In this document: positions 1-6,571 of the stretch, in pieces
How positions within the stretch are numbered: position 1 is the first letter of the stretch
How the letters are laid out: the number at the start of each line of letters is the position of its first letter
Notes under the pieces: model-generated
Told to the model about the DNA's origin: nothing
Databases searched by the model: none
Seen by the model: the letters and a program-made list of their open reading frames with translations, nothing else
Assembly (NCBI GenBank): GCA_002492045.1
Contig: DKXC01000034.1
Coordinates: forward strand, 1 to 11,241
Length of the DNA stretch: 11,241 nucleotides
DNA from: Micrococcaceae bacterium UBA7136
GTDB lineage: Bacteria; Actinomycetota; Actinomycetes; Actinomycetales; Micrococcaceae
Direction: 5' to 3'
Made by a program: the position numbers and the translations under genes

Positions 1-2
1 TT

Positions 3-1052
3 GACCCCCTTATGAATAACCCTCATACTTTCGACCCAAATCAGCTCGGATTTAAGCTCAATTTGCCTGAAGAGTTCTCTGGTCTAGAAGACAAAGTTAT
101 TGATCGAATTTCCAATTGCAAGATTGAAAACTTCGTTAAAAACAAGCACAAGCGCAAGACCAGAAAACTCAACAACAAGAAACTCTATTCGACCCCAGAA
201 TTTGAAAATTTCTGGGAAACCATCAGTCAGCGCACGACCTACCGGGTCACTCTCAATCGGGAGGAGCTCATCTCTAAGTGCATTGCTTCGATTAAGGCAG
301 AACCCAAGGTTGAGCCTATTCGGATTGAGGTCACCCGTTCCAAGATGGAGATTACTCGCGGTGGCCCTAAGCAGTCTGTCCAGGCTCAGCGTATTGCTCA
401 ATTCGACAGCGCCTACCCGCTCCCAGACATCATCAGCCATCTGCAGGAAACGACCAGCCTGACCCGCCAAACCATTATCGAGATTCTGACCGGGTCAGGG
501 CGGCTCAAAGAGTTCTTAGGTAATCCCAACGACTTTATGTCAATGGTTCAAACTTGCATCCAGAACGTGCTGGCTGATGCCCTGGTTGAGGGAATTCAGT
601 ACGAAAAAATTGGTGGAAGTATTTACGAGCTGCGAGAGCTACAAAATGATGGAAAAGTTGAGAAAGATTTCTTTACCAACCAGATATTCTACGAAGTAGA
701 TAAACCTGAAAAAACTGATTACAACTATCTAGTCTTGGACTCTGATACTGAGAAGAATTTCGCTTCCTTCCTAGAGGGTCTAGAAGATGTCAAGTTCTTC
801 ATGAAACTTCCCAGCAAATTCCTCGTTCCTACTCCGGTTGGTAATTACAACCCGGACTGGGCCATTATCAAGGTCGAAGAGGGCGAAGAACGTCTCTACC
901 TCATTCGTGAGACCAAGGGAACCTTAGATCCCCTCAAACTCCGGTCCCTGGAGAAAGCCAAGATCAAGGCAGGCCAGAAACACTTTGAGGCTCTGGAGCT
1001 GGGCTATAAACCCCTTGCTCCCCGTACCAACGGCACTTGGAGCCTCGAATAA
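3..1052 (+). CDS. Type III restriction enzyme, Res subunit, C-terminal part (5' truncated by window)
   Basis: This is the C-terminal part of a type III restriction-modification Res subunit, which translocates on or hydrolyses ATP at DNA and cuts it as a complex with the Mod methyltransferase. The frame is open to the first base of the window, so the ATG at 12 is probably an internal Met and the true start lies upstream. Res proteins are usually near 1000 residues; about 346 are visible and the SF2 helicase motifs are missing. Counting from the Met at 12, a PD-(D/E)XK nuclease site is visible: NPDW with Asp282, then ETKG with Glu300 and Lys302, the arrangement typical of the Res C-terminal nuclease. 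The adjacent plus-strand gene is an SNF2-type helicase, consistent with a defence operon whose mod gene would lie upstream. Base composition is AT-richer than lysC further on, which fits a transferred defence segment. Family assignment is confident; activity is inferred. Confidence 0.85.
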   Translation, partial: DPLMNNPHTFDPNQLGFKLNLPEEFSGLEDKVIDRISNCKIENFVKNKHKRKTRKLNNKKLYSTPEFENFWETISQRTTYRVTLNREELISKCIASIKAEPKVEPIRIEVTRSKMEITRGGPKQSVQAQRIAQFDSAYPLPDIISHLQETTSLTRQTIIEILTGSGRLKEFLGNPNDFMSMVQTCIQNVLADALVEGIQYEKIGGSIYELRELQNDGKVEKDFFTNQIFYEVDKPEKTDYNYLVLDSDTEKNFASFLEGLEDVKFFMKLPSKFLVPTPVGNYNPDWAIIKVEEGEERLYLIRETKGTLDPLKLRSLEKAKIKAGQKHFEALELGYKPLAPRTNGTWSLE

Positions 1053-1067
1053 GTATCTACAACCAGG

Positions 1068-1103
1068 GCGCAGGCCAGCCAAACCCCTCTTTCTGGCCTG
1101 CGC
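1068..1103 (+). terminator. Hairpin between res and the helicase gene, possible weak or partial terminator
   Basis: A perfect 11-bp inverted repeat (GCGCAGGCCAG at 1068-1078, its complement at 1093-1103) encloses a 14-nt loop. It is followed by a pyrimidine-rich stretch rather than a clean T-run. It starts 16 bases after the res stop. It could attenuate transcription into the helicase gene or stabilise the res 3' end. The two genes may still be partly co-transcribed. Confidence 0.55.
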
Positions 1104-1154
1104 TCATTCTTCTCTCCCACATTATCCACTTCGCTACCCTTTGGAGTTCACCCA

Positions 1155-4001
1155 ATGTCGCTCACGGACTACCAAGCTAAGTTTCTTGCTCACGAACTTG
1201 ACCGTTCCTACGCCTCAGACCATGTCGGCCGCCTAGCAGGCCTACTCTTCGATGCGCAGGTTGAGCCCAAACCCCACCAAATTGATGCAGCTCTCTTTGC
1301 CCTACAGACTCCTTTTCTTAGAGGCGTTATTCTGGCTGACGAGGTAGGTCTAGGAAAGACCATTGAGGCTGGTATCGTCATGAGCCAGTACTGGGCAGAA
1401 GGAAAACGTCGTATTCTCATCATTGCCCCTTCTTCTCTGCGTCAGCAGTGGAAGCAAGAACTCGATGAAAAGTTCGCACTCCCAGCAGCTCTGTTAGACC
1501 GTGACAACCTAGAAAGCGCCCTAGCACCGGGAACTGAAGAGCAAATTCTCATTTGCTCCTACGAGTTCGCCAACTCGCAGGTTAAGAAACTCAAAACCCA
1601 GCTTTGGAACGTCGTGGTCTGCGACGAAGCCCATCGTCTGCGCTCACATTGGACCGGCAAGACCAAGATTGCTTCATCTGTAGCTCAGGTCTGTGAGCGC
1701 GCTGAAAAGAACGTCATGCTCACTGCAACGCCCTTGCAGAATCGGCTTGAGGAACTCTACGGTCTGGTCAGTATCTTTGAGCCTGACTATTTCAGGTCTC
1801 TTGACACTTTTAGGGAGCGCTACGTCAACAGCCTAGATTCTATTGATAACAAGGATCTGGCAAAGCGAGTATCCCAGATCGCTAAACGTACCTTGCGTAA
1901 GGATGCAGACAAGTATGTCCGTTTCACGACTCGTATGCCCCTAACCTTCGCCTTTACCCCGAGCTCAGAGGAACAGAGGCTCTACGATTTAGTCAACAGC
2001 TATCTGCAACGACCTCAGTTGTGGGCCTTCCCTAAGTCTCAGAGGACTCTTTCTGCCCTTATTATGCGTAAGCGTCTGGGATCTTCTTCTTACGCTATAG
2101 CCAGAACTCTAGAAAATACCGCTGACCGTCTGGAACGTGAAGCAAAATCTGGTAAGCGACGCAACAAGGCTGGTGGTTTTGTTGATGCAGACGCTACCAG
2201 CGAGATTGTTGAAGATGCTCAGAGCAACGCTGGTGAAGCCGAAGCCTTTAACAGCAATATCCAGGCAGAGATGCTGGATGAGGTGCGTGAGCTACGCGAA
2301 TACGCGAGGCTTGCTCGTTCTATCACTGTCAACCAGAAAGCTGTCAAGCTTATTGAGGCGCTAGAACAGGGATTTGAGAAGCTCCAGGAGATTGGTGCTC
2401 CTCAGAAAGCCATTATCTTCACTGACTCTACCGATACTCAAGAGTATCTGGCTCGCACCCTCAGAGAAGCAGGTTGGGGGTCAGGTCTGGTTCTCTTTAA
2501 CGGCTCTAATACGGGTCCTGAAGCTGACCAGGTTTACAAGACCTGGCTACAAGAAAATTCAGGTAGCGATCTAATTACTGGAGTCCCTGCAGCCGACCGG
2601 CGCAAAGCTCTTGTGGATGAGTTCCGTGAACGCGGAAAGCTGATGATTGCTACTGAGGCTGCCGCTGAAGGTATTAACCTGCAGTTCTGCTCTATGTTGG
2701 TTAACTACGATTTACCTTGGAACCCTCAACGCATTGAACAGCGTATAGGGCGAGTTCATCGTTTCGGTCAGAAGCACAATGTTGTGGTGGTTAATTCCTC
2801 GAATCAAGGCAACCTGGCAGAGGAGAGAATCCTTGAGCTTCTGACCGAAAAGTTTGGGCTCTTTACCTCTGTTTTTGGTGCCTCTGATGAGGTCCTAGGG
2901 CAGATCGAGGACGGTCTAGATTTTGAGAAGAGTATCTCGATGATTCTTGACCAGTGCACCACTGCCGAAGAGATTGATGCGGCCTTCCAAGAACTAGAAG
3001 CTCGCTACGCTAAGCAGATTGATCGAGAAATGAAAAAGACTCGGGCTAAAGTCTTCGATAATCTCGATCCAAAGGTCCGTGACAAGCTAAAGTCCTACGA
3101 TGCTCAGGCTGGCCTTGTTCTCAATGCTTTTGAGCATCTACTGATGCTTGTCACTCGCTATGAGTTGAAGGACTCAGCAAGTTTTAACGAGACTAGAACC
3201 CAATTCACCCTTATGAATTCTCCTCTGCCTGAGGTGCCAGGAGGTGACTACTATTTCAAGTCTCAGCCGCGTAAGGGAGCGCACCAGTACCGTTACTCTA
3301 GTGCTCTCTGCCGTTGGGTTATTAGCCAAGCTAAGCAACACCTTACCCCACCCGCTCACCTAGTCTTCCAGCTATCCAGCTCCGATCGTGCGACTGCCCT
3401 GACCCGCAAGTTACGTCTCAAGTCTGGACGTTTGCGAGTCGAGGAAGTTACTTTCAGTATGCAGGCTGGCCAGCAGTCCCTAACTGAGACTTACTTGCTC
3501 ATGGCAGGCTTCCTCGAGGATGGCAGCCCTATGAGCCAGGAGCAGATGAGAGATCTCATGGAACTCAGCTGTATTCAGGTTCAGCCCGCCGAAGTAGAAG
3601 AAAATGACTTTGCGCCGGTCTTAGAAGACCAGCTAACTGCTCTTGGCGTAGACGTACAGGAACGTAACGCAGGATTTTACCTCCAGCAGGAAGCCATTAT
3701 TGATGCTGAGCGTCTAGATCTTAAAGCTAGCTTCGACCTTAAAATCAACGAGTACCGGGCTAAAGCTGAGGCCGCTACTAAGGCTGCACGTAAGGCCTCT
3801 TCTACCATGGAACAGCTCCAGCTCACGAGAGAATCCCGCAACTGGGATGCTAAGGCTGATGCAGCTGACGATGAATATCGTGCTCAGCGTAACCGTCTGC
3901 GTCAGCAGTCAGACGCCTACCTAGACCAGGTTCAGGATGCTCTCAAACCCAAGCAGGAACGTCGTCAGCTTTTCACCATCAGCTGGGAGGTGCGTCCTTA
4001 G
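1155..4001 (+). CDS. SNF2-type DEAD/DEAH-box helicase associated with type III restriction
   Basis: An SF2 helicase/translocase of the SNF2/RapA-like type. Visible motifs: PKPHQ (39-42) as the Q-like region, Walker A DEVGLGKT (62-69), DEAH (157-160), TATP (190-193), the start of the second RecA lobe KAIIFTDS (from 418), motif V around ATEAAAEGINLQ (from 499) and motif VI QRIGRVHRFGQ (529-539). After about residue 600 there is a long extension, and the last ~95 residues are rich in Ala, Lys, Glu, Arg and Gln, likely a coiled coil. The ATG at 1155 is supported by GGAG at 1143-1146, 8 nt upstream. It lies 102 bp after res. Helicases of this kind are known beside type III mod/res genes, sometimes with a DUF4391 gene, so a role in the same anti-phage locus is likely. 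No nuclease or methyltransferase motif was seen in it. DrmD of DISARM is a related alternative, but no other DISARM gene is visible. Confidence 0.85.
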   Translation: MSLTDYQAKFLAHELDRSYASDHVGRLAGLLFDAQVEPKPHQIDAALFALQTPFLRGVILADEVGLGKTIEAGIVMSQYWAEGKRRILIIAPSSLRQQWKQELDEKFALPAALLDRDNLESALAPGTEEQILICSYEFANSQVKKLKTQLWNVVVCDEAHRLRSHWTGKTKIASSVAQVCERAEKNVMLTATPLQNRLEELYGLVSIFEPDYFRSLDTFRERYVNSLDSIDNKDLAKRVSQIAKRTLRKDADKYVRFTTRMPLTFAFTPSSEEQRLYDLVNSYLQRPQLWAFPKSQRTLSALIMRKRLGSSSYAIARTLENTADRLEREAKSGKRRNKAGGFVDADATSEIVEDAQSNAGEAEAFNSNIQAEMLDEVRELREYARLARSITVNQKAVKLIEALEQGFEKLQEIGAPQKAIIFTDSTDTQEYLARTLREAGWGSGLVLFNGSNTGPEADQVYKTWLQENSGSDLITGVPAADRRKALVDEFRERGKLMIATEAAAEGINLQFCSMLVNYDLPWNPQRIEQRIGRVHRFGQKHNVVVVNSSNQGNLAEERILELLTEKFGLFTSVFGASDEVLGQIEDGLDFEKSISMILDQCTTAEEIDAAFQELEARYAKQIDREMKKTRAKVFDNLDPKVRDKLKSYDAQAGLVLNAFEHLLMLVTRYELKDSASFNETRTQFTLMNSPLPEVPGGDYYFKSQPRKGAHQYRYSSALCRWVISQAKQHLTPPAHLVFQLSSSDRATALTRKLRLKSGRLRVEEVTFSMQAGQQSLTETYLLMAGFLEDGSPMSQEQMRDLMELSCIQVQPAEVEENDFAPVLEDQLTALGVDVQERNAGFYLQQEAIIDAERLDLKASFDLKINEYRAKAEAATKAARKASSTMEQLQLTRESRNWDAKADAADDEYRAQRNRLRQQSDAYLDQVQDALKPKQERRQLFTISWEVRP

Positions 4002-4020
4002 AAGCTTATTCATAAGGGTA

Positions 4021-4059
4021 GGCGCAGGCAGACTCGCAGCGAGCGTGAATCTGCCAGCC
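4021..4059 (+). repeat. Intergenic palindromic repeat, short form, copy A
   Basis: A 39-bp element starting 20 bp after the helicase stop. It is the same length as copy B at 4871-4909 and identical at 32 of 39 positions. GGCAGA (4027-4032) pairs with TCTGCC (4050-4055), and CTCG (4033-4036) can pair with CGAG (4040-4043) around a CAG loop. Outer GGC/GCC ends also complement. It carries the same outer arms as the long copies at 8246 and 11070 but lacks their middle. Confidence 0.75.
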
Positions 4060-4135
4060 GGCCCGTCCTGCTGAAGACATCGCCGTGGGTCTGACAGCCC
4101 GCCCCACATACTGAGCAAGCTTCCAAGCATAGATA

Positions 4136-4164
4136 TTTATTGTGGGCGCTTAATGGGCTACAAT
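4136..4164 (+). promoter_or_regulatory. Promoter of the toxin-antitoxin pair, arranged for a leaderless mRNA
   Basis: A good -10 box TACAAT lies at 4159-4164, exactly 7 nt before the ATG at 4172, so transcription would begin at or next to the start codon. A weak -35 (TTTATT, 4136-4141) sits 17 bp upstream. ATTGT (4139-4143) and ACAAT (4160-4164) form an interrupted inverted repeat, and CAATATTG (4161-4168) is a palindrome over the -10. Either could be the operator bound by the RHH antitoxin. The operator role is inferred. Confidence 0.55.
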
Positions 4165-4171
4165 ATTGGAT

Positions 4172-4429
4172 ATGGCAGTTGAATTTACACGCAGCGCAAG
4201 CAAGCACGGAATCAGTCAAGAAGATGCCATATATGCTATCGCCAATGCAGAAGGCAGTGCCCCCATCAAGGGAAGAGACGGAAACAAAGATGCCACCGTC
4301 TTTGTGGGACACCCCCATGCCCAGACGGACCGGTACATTGAAGTGATTGTTGAGATTACTCCGCCGCGCAATCTGAAAATCTTCCACGTCATGGAGCTTA
4401 CAGACAAGTTCCGTCACCTCATCCGCTAA
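4172..4429 (+). CDS. Small BrnT/RelE-like toxin candidate
   Basis: An 85-residue protein that fits the toxin half of a type II toxin-antitoxin pair. The N-terminus VEFTRSASKHGISQEDA recalls the 'KHGIS..DA' region of BrnT-like RNase toxins. The C-terminal half, with IEVIVEITPP and KIFHVMELTDKFRHL, looks like the beta-sheet plus C-terminal helix of that small fold. The ATG at 4172 is preferred over a TTG at 4166: there is no Shine-Dalgarno before either, and the ATG sits 7 nt after a TACAAT box, as in leaderless actinobacterial mRNAs. The antitoxin candidate starts 13 bp after the stop. Toxin-first order is the same as in brnTA. Catalytic residues cannot be assigned with certainty. The family name is a resemblance, not a proven match. 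Confidence 0.65.
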   Translation: MAVEFTRSASKHGISQEDAIYAIANAEGSAPIKGRDGNKDATVFVGHPHAQTDRYIEVIVEITPPRNLKIFHVMELTDKFRHLIR

Positions 4430-4442
4430 GAAAGGAAACAAG

Positions 4443-4784
4443 ATGATCATCAAGGATGACACCTACTACGACTCCTTCGCCAAGGACATCGAAGCGGGCA
4501 ATATCGAGATCGACAACACCAACATCCAGCGCGGAAACAAGCTAGGACTTGACCTCATTCTGGCATCAACCGGAGCATCTAATGAGGAGGAAGCACTGGC
4601 AATGTTTACTCCTGGTCGTCCCCAGATTGGGAAAGAACGGGGAATTTCCCCTTCAGTCCGTGCGCGAGTTCCCCAAGAACTCAAGAAGGACATCATCTCT
4701 CTAGCCGAACGCAAGGGCAAGAAAGAATCCGAAATCGTCCGACTAGCCCTAATCGCCTACCTTAAGAGCGAAGCAGCTGCATAA
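4443..4784 (+). CDS. Ribbon-helix-helix antitoxin/regulator
   Basis: A 113-residue protein with a C-terminal ribbon-helix-helix DNA-binding domain. The strand SVRARVP (71-77) is followed by helix A (about 78-91) and helix B (SEIVRLALIAYL, about 96-107). A GRP motif (58-60) precedes it, as in many actinobacterial RHH antitoxins. The N-terminal part (residues 1-55) is acidic and polar and is the likely toxin-neutralising segment. The start is supported by AAAGGAAA at 4431-4438, with GG 7 nt before the ATG. The 13-bp gap to the upstream gene implies one transcript. It probably binds DNA as a dimer and represses the pair's own promoter, possibly at the inverted repeats around 4139-4168. The toxin-antitoxin role is inferred from architecture and context. 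Confidence 0.75.
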   Translation: MIIKDDTYYDSFAKDIEAGNIEIDNTNIQRGNKLGLDLILASTGASNEEEALAMFTPGRPQIGKERGISPSVRARVPQELKKDIISLAERKGKKESEIVRLALIAYLKSEAAA

Positions 4785-4795
4785 AACAAACACCT

Positions 4796-4826
4796 AGCTG
4801 GACTCAGCGCATGACTGGGTCCAGCT
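4796..4826 (+). terminator. Hairpin after the toxin-antitoxin pair
   Basis: AGCTGGAC (4796-4803) pairs with GTCCAGCT (4819-4826). The stem continues through a T-G wobble (4804/4818) into CAG/CTG (4805-4807/4815-4817). It starts 12 nt after the antitoxin stop. The downstream T content is low, so termination efficiency is uncertain. Confidence 0.6.
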
Positions 4827-4870
4827 GACCATTTGTCCTGGCTTCAGTGAGGCTTCCCCATAATGGGGTG

Positions 4871-4909
4871 GGCGAAGGTAGACTCACGGCGAGCGCGGGT
4901 CTGCCAGCC
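4871..4909 (+). repeat. Intergenic palindromic repeat, short form, copy B
   Basis: A 39-bp copy aligned without gaps to copy A (32/39 identical). GGTAGAC (4877-4883) pairs with GTCTGCC (4899-4905), one pair being T-G. Just upstream, CCCCA-TAA-TGGGG (4857-4869 region) makes a small separate hairpin. The word CTTCAGTGAGG occurs before this copy (from 4842) and again just before copy C (from 8231), so the repeat unit may extend leftward. Confidence 0.75.
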
Positions 4910-4973
4910 TCCCCGCCCTCGCGTCCTCAACCACCTCTTCTTTACGCCCCCACCCGAACAGGGCTGTCATAAA

Positions 4974-5002
4974 ACGTCATAAACGTAGCATTTCCGTTAT
5001 AT
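4974..5002 (+). promoter_or_regulatory. Candidate lysC promoter
   Basis: TTATAT at 4997-5002 is the best -10 candidate before lysC; the -35 position 17 bp upstream (ACGTCA, 4974-4979) is weak. A tandem GTCATAAAAC/GTCATAAACG lies over and before the -35, where an activator could bind. The implied leader is about 95-100 nt. Prediction is from pattern only. Confidence 0.35.
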
Positions 5003-5004
5003 GA

Positions 5005-5072
5005 GCAGAAATGAGCATTCTGCCGTCTGGCTCCCTACCATGGAAGGTGAGGCCCGGTCGCAAGACCCGGCC
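5005..5072 (+). promoter_or_regulatory. lysC 5' leader with two hairpins
   Basis: Hairpin 1: GCAGAA (5005-5010) with TTCTGC (5018-5023), loop of 7 nt. Hairpin 2: GGCC-C-GGTC (5051-5059) with GACC-C-GGCC (5064-5072), 8 pairs around one C-C mismatch, closed by a GCAA (GNRA-type) tetraloop. The lysC Shine-Dalgarno follows 22 nt later. No known lysine riboswitch consensus was recognised, so any regulatory role is inference. Confidence 0.45.
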
Positions 5073-5106
5073 GCCAGCATCATCCACACGCTACGGGAGT
5101 AAAACC

Positions 5107-6396
5107 ATGAGCCTGATTGTCCAAAAGTTCGGTGGGTCCTCTGTATCAGACCCCGAGGGTATTAAGCGCGTCGCCCGCCGTATTGTGGACACCCAGAAGG
5201 CCGGTAATGAGGTAGTCGTCGTCGTCTCAGCCATGGGCGACACCACCGACGAGCTACTGGACCTAGCCGCCGAAGTCACCCCCAACCTGGGTGCCTCCCG
5301 CGAACTCGACATGCTGCTCAGCGCCGGTGAGCGTATCTCCATGGCGGCCCTGGCCCTGGCCATTAACTCCCTGGGCGGTAAGGCCCAGTCCTTTACCGGC
5401 TCTCAGGCTGGCATGATTACTGACGGCATCCACGGCTCTGCCCGCCTGGTTGAGGTCAAGCCCGAGCGTATCCGCACCGCCCTGGATCAGGGTTTCGTGG
5501 CTGTGGTGGCTGGCTTCCAGGGGCTCAACCGGCAAACCCAGGACATCACCACCCTGGGCCGGGGCGGCTCCGACACCACCGCCGTGGCCCTGGCCGCCGC
5601 CCTGGGCGCGGACGTCTGCGAAATCTACTCGGACGTGGACGGCGTCTTCACCGCCGACCCCCGCATTGTGCCGACCGCCCACAAGCTAGACACTGTCACC
5701 AGTGAAGAGATGCTAGAGATGGCCGCTAACGGGGCTAAGATTCTGCACCTGCGCTCGGTGGAGTATGCCCGCCGTTTTAACCTCAAGCTGCATGTGCGTT
5801 CGTCCTTTTCACAGCTTGAAGGCACCCTTGTTATCCCTGACAATGAGGGTATGGAAACTAACCTGAAGGAGATTCCCTTGGAACAGCCCCTGGTCTCGGG
5901 TGTTGCCCATGATCGTAGCCAGGCTAAGGTCACCGTCATTGGTGTGCCCGACGTGCCCGGTTCAGCCGCGAAGGTCTTTGGGACCCTCAATGAGCAGAAC
6001 ATTAACCTGGACATGATTGTTCAGAATGTTCCCACCGATCGCCCCAATGTGACTGATATTTCCTTTACCCTGCCCCAGGAGCAGGGCGCTGCGGCCCTGG
6101 CTGCCCTAGAGGAGCAGAAGGAGCAGCTGGGTTTTGCTGAGGTTGAGTACAAGGACTCTATTGGCAAGCTGTCCCTGGTGGGCGCGGGCATGAAATCTAA
6201 CCCCGGCGTGTCCTTTACTTTCTTTGAGGCTCTGAGCGAGGCCGGGGTCAATATTGAGATGATTTCTACCTCTGAGATCCGTATTTCTGTCATTACCGAT
6301 ATTGAGAAGCTGGATGAGGCTGTGCGGGCTGTTCATTCTGCCTTCGACCTGGACGCCGAGGGCGAGGCTACTGTCTACGGCGGCACCGGACGCTAG
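5107..6396 (+). CDS. lysC: Aspartate kinase (aspartokinase), catalytic alpha subunit
   Basis: Phosphorylates L-aspartate with ATP, the first step to lysine, threonine, methionine and diaminopimelate; cytosolic. The 429-residue protein is close to the 421 of Corynebacterium LysC. Kinase-domain motifs: KFGGSSV (7-13), SAGERIS (72-78), TLGRGGSDTT (149-158) and YSDVDGVFTADPR (174-186). Two ACT domains follow: AKVTVIGVPDVPG (273-285) through NVTDISF (314-320), and LSLVGAGMKSNPGV (355-368) through STSEIRISV (387-395), the site of lysine/threonine feedback in this family. The ATG at 5107 is chosen because MSLIVQKFGG matches known N-termini and GGGAG lies at 5095-5099. The open frame upstream to 5011 has no such support. 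No asd gene follows, although lysC-asd is a common actinobacterial operon; a terminator comes 33 nt after the stop. Identity is very secure. Confidence 0.97.
   Translation: MSLIVQKFGGSSVSDPEGIKRVARRIVDTQKAGNEVVVVVSAMGDTTDELLDLAAEVTPNLGASRELDMLLSAGERISMAALALAINSLGGKAQSFTGSQAGMITDGIHGSARLVEVKPERIRTALDQGFVAVVAGFQGLNRQTQDITTLGRGGSDTTAVALAAALGADVCEIYSDVDGVFTADPRIVPTAHKLDTVTSEEMLEMAANGAKILHLRSVEYARRFNLKLHVRSSFSQLEGTLVIPDNEGMETNLKEIPLEQPLVSGVAHDRSQAKVTVIGVPDVPGSAAKVFGTLNEQNINLDMIVQNVPTDRPNVTDISFTLPQEQGAAALAALEEQKEQLGFAEVEYKDSIGKLSLVGAGMKSNPGVSFTFFEALSEAGVNIEMISTSEIRISVITDIEKLDEAVRAVHSAFDLDAEGEATVYGGTGR
5878..6396 (+). CDS. Probable internal start giving the aspartate kinase beta (regulatory) subunit
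   Basis: A strong Shine-Dalgarno AAGGAG (5866-5871) lies inside lysC, 6 nt before an in-frame TTG at 5878 (codon 258). Translation from there would give 172 residues consisting of the two ACT domains. Class II-type aspartate kinases of Corynebacterium and Bacillus are alpha2-beta2, with beta made from an in-frame internal start. In C. glutamicum beta is also 172 residues, starting just before the segment equivalent to PLVSGVA here. An in-frame ATG at 5851 is an alternative, but its GAGGG is only one base away. Internal initiation is inferred, not shown. Confidence 0.7.
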   Translation: MEQPLVSGVAHDRSQAKVTVIGVPDVPGSAAKVFGTLNEQNINLDMIVQNVPTDRPNVTDISFTLPQEQGAAALAALEEQKEQLGFAEVEYKDSIGKLSLVGAGMKSNPGVSFTFFEALSEAGVNIEMISTSEIRISVITDIEKLDEAVRAVHSAFDLDAEGEATVYGGTGR

Positions 6397-6428
6397 CCGC
6401 TAGCTTCTAGGCCGCCAGGCTGTTCTGA

Positions 6429-6462
6429 GGGGAGTTGGGTTTCTACCCAGCTCCCCTTCTTC
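6429..6462 (+). terminator. Rho-independent terminator of lysC
   Basis: GGGGAGTTGGGT (6429-6440) pairs with ACCCAGCTCCCC (6445-6456) as a 12-bp stem with one T-G wobble and a TTCT loop, followed by a T-rich tract from 6457. It closes the lysC transcript. Confidence 0.85.
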
Positions 6463-6478
6463 TGTTCCGACAGGACGA

Positions 6479-6536
6479 GGCGCTGTTCTTTGCAGGGAAC
6501 CGTTATTTTTGACCGTCTACTGCAAAGAACAGCGCC
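6479..6536. repeat. Perfect 17-bp inverted repeat with a 24-nt spacer
   Basis: GGCGCTGTTCTTTGCAG (6479-6495) is matched exactly by its reverse complement at 6520-6536. The 24-nt spacer contains TTATTTTTG. It lies between the lysC terminator and the next gene. It could be a transcript hairpin, a protein-binding palindrome or a small mobile or recombination site. No T-tract follows on either side, so it is not a standard terminator. Function unknown. Confidence 0.8.
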
Positions 6537-6559
6537 CAGGAAGCGAAGACCTGCCCCCT

Positions 6560-6571
6560 TATGCTTAACTC
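6560..6571 (+). promoter_or_regulatory. -10 box positioned for leaderless start of the 6572 gene
   Basis: TATGCT (6560-6565, matching TANNNT) lies 6 nt before the ATG at 6572, and no purine-rich ribosome-binding site precedes that ATG. This is the spacing seen for leaderless actinobacterial mRNAs. No -35 was recognised; TTGACC at 6509-6514 is too far away. Confidence 0.45.

Larger units (their letters stand above)
4785..5106. other. Gene-free interval upstream of lysC
   Basis: This 322-bp stretch contains, in order, the terminator hairpin at 4796-4826, repeat copy B at 4871-4909, a tandem 10-bp near-repeat (GTCATAAAAC / GTCATAAACG, 4967-4986), a candidate promoter around 4974-5002 and the two leader hairpins of lysC. 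No convincing small ORF was seen. Confidence 0.7.

Noticed and set aside
1155..4001. DISARM (drmD) assignment of the helicase
   Set aside because: No drmA, drmB, drmC or DISARM methyltransferase is visible; the neighbour is a type III Res, which explains the context better.
4140..4346. 68-codon frame overlapping the toxin gene
   Set aside because: Overlaps the toxin gene in another frame, with no start signal or homology; the toxin frame has the promoter and paired antitoxin.
5011..5106. Upstream extension of lysC to an ATG at 5011
   Set aside because: The frame is open but the extra residues do not resemble any aspartate kinase, they run through the leader hairpins, and the ATG at 5107 has a good Shine-Dalgarno and the conserved N-terminus.
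5263..5682. 139-codon minus-strand open frame inside lysC
   Set aside because: Gly/His/Gln-rich shadow typical of GC-rich coding sequence; lysC is certain.
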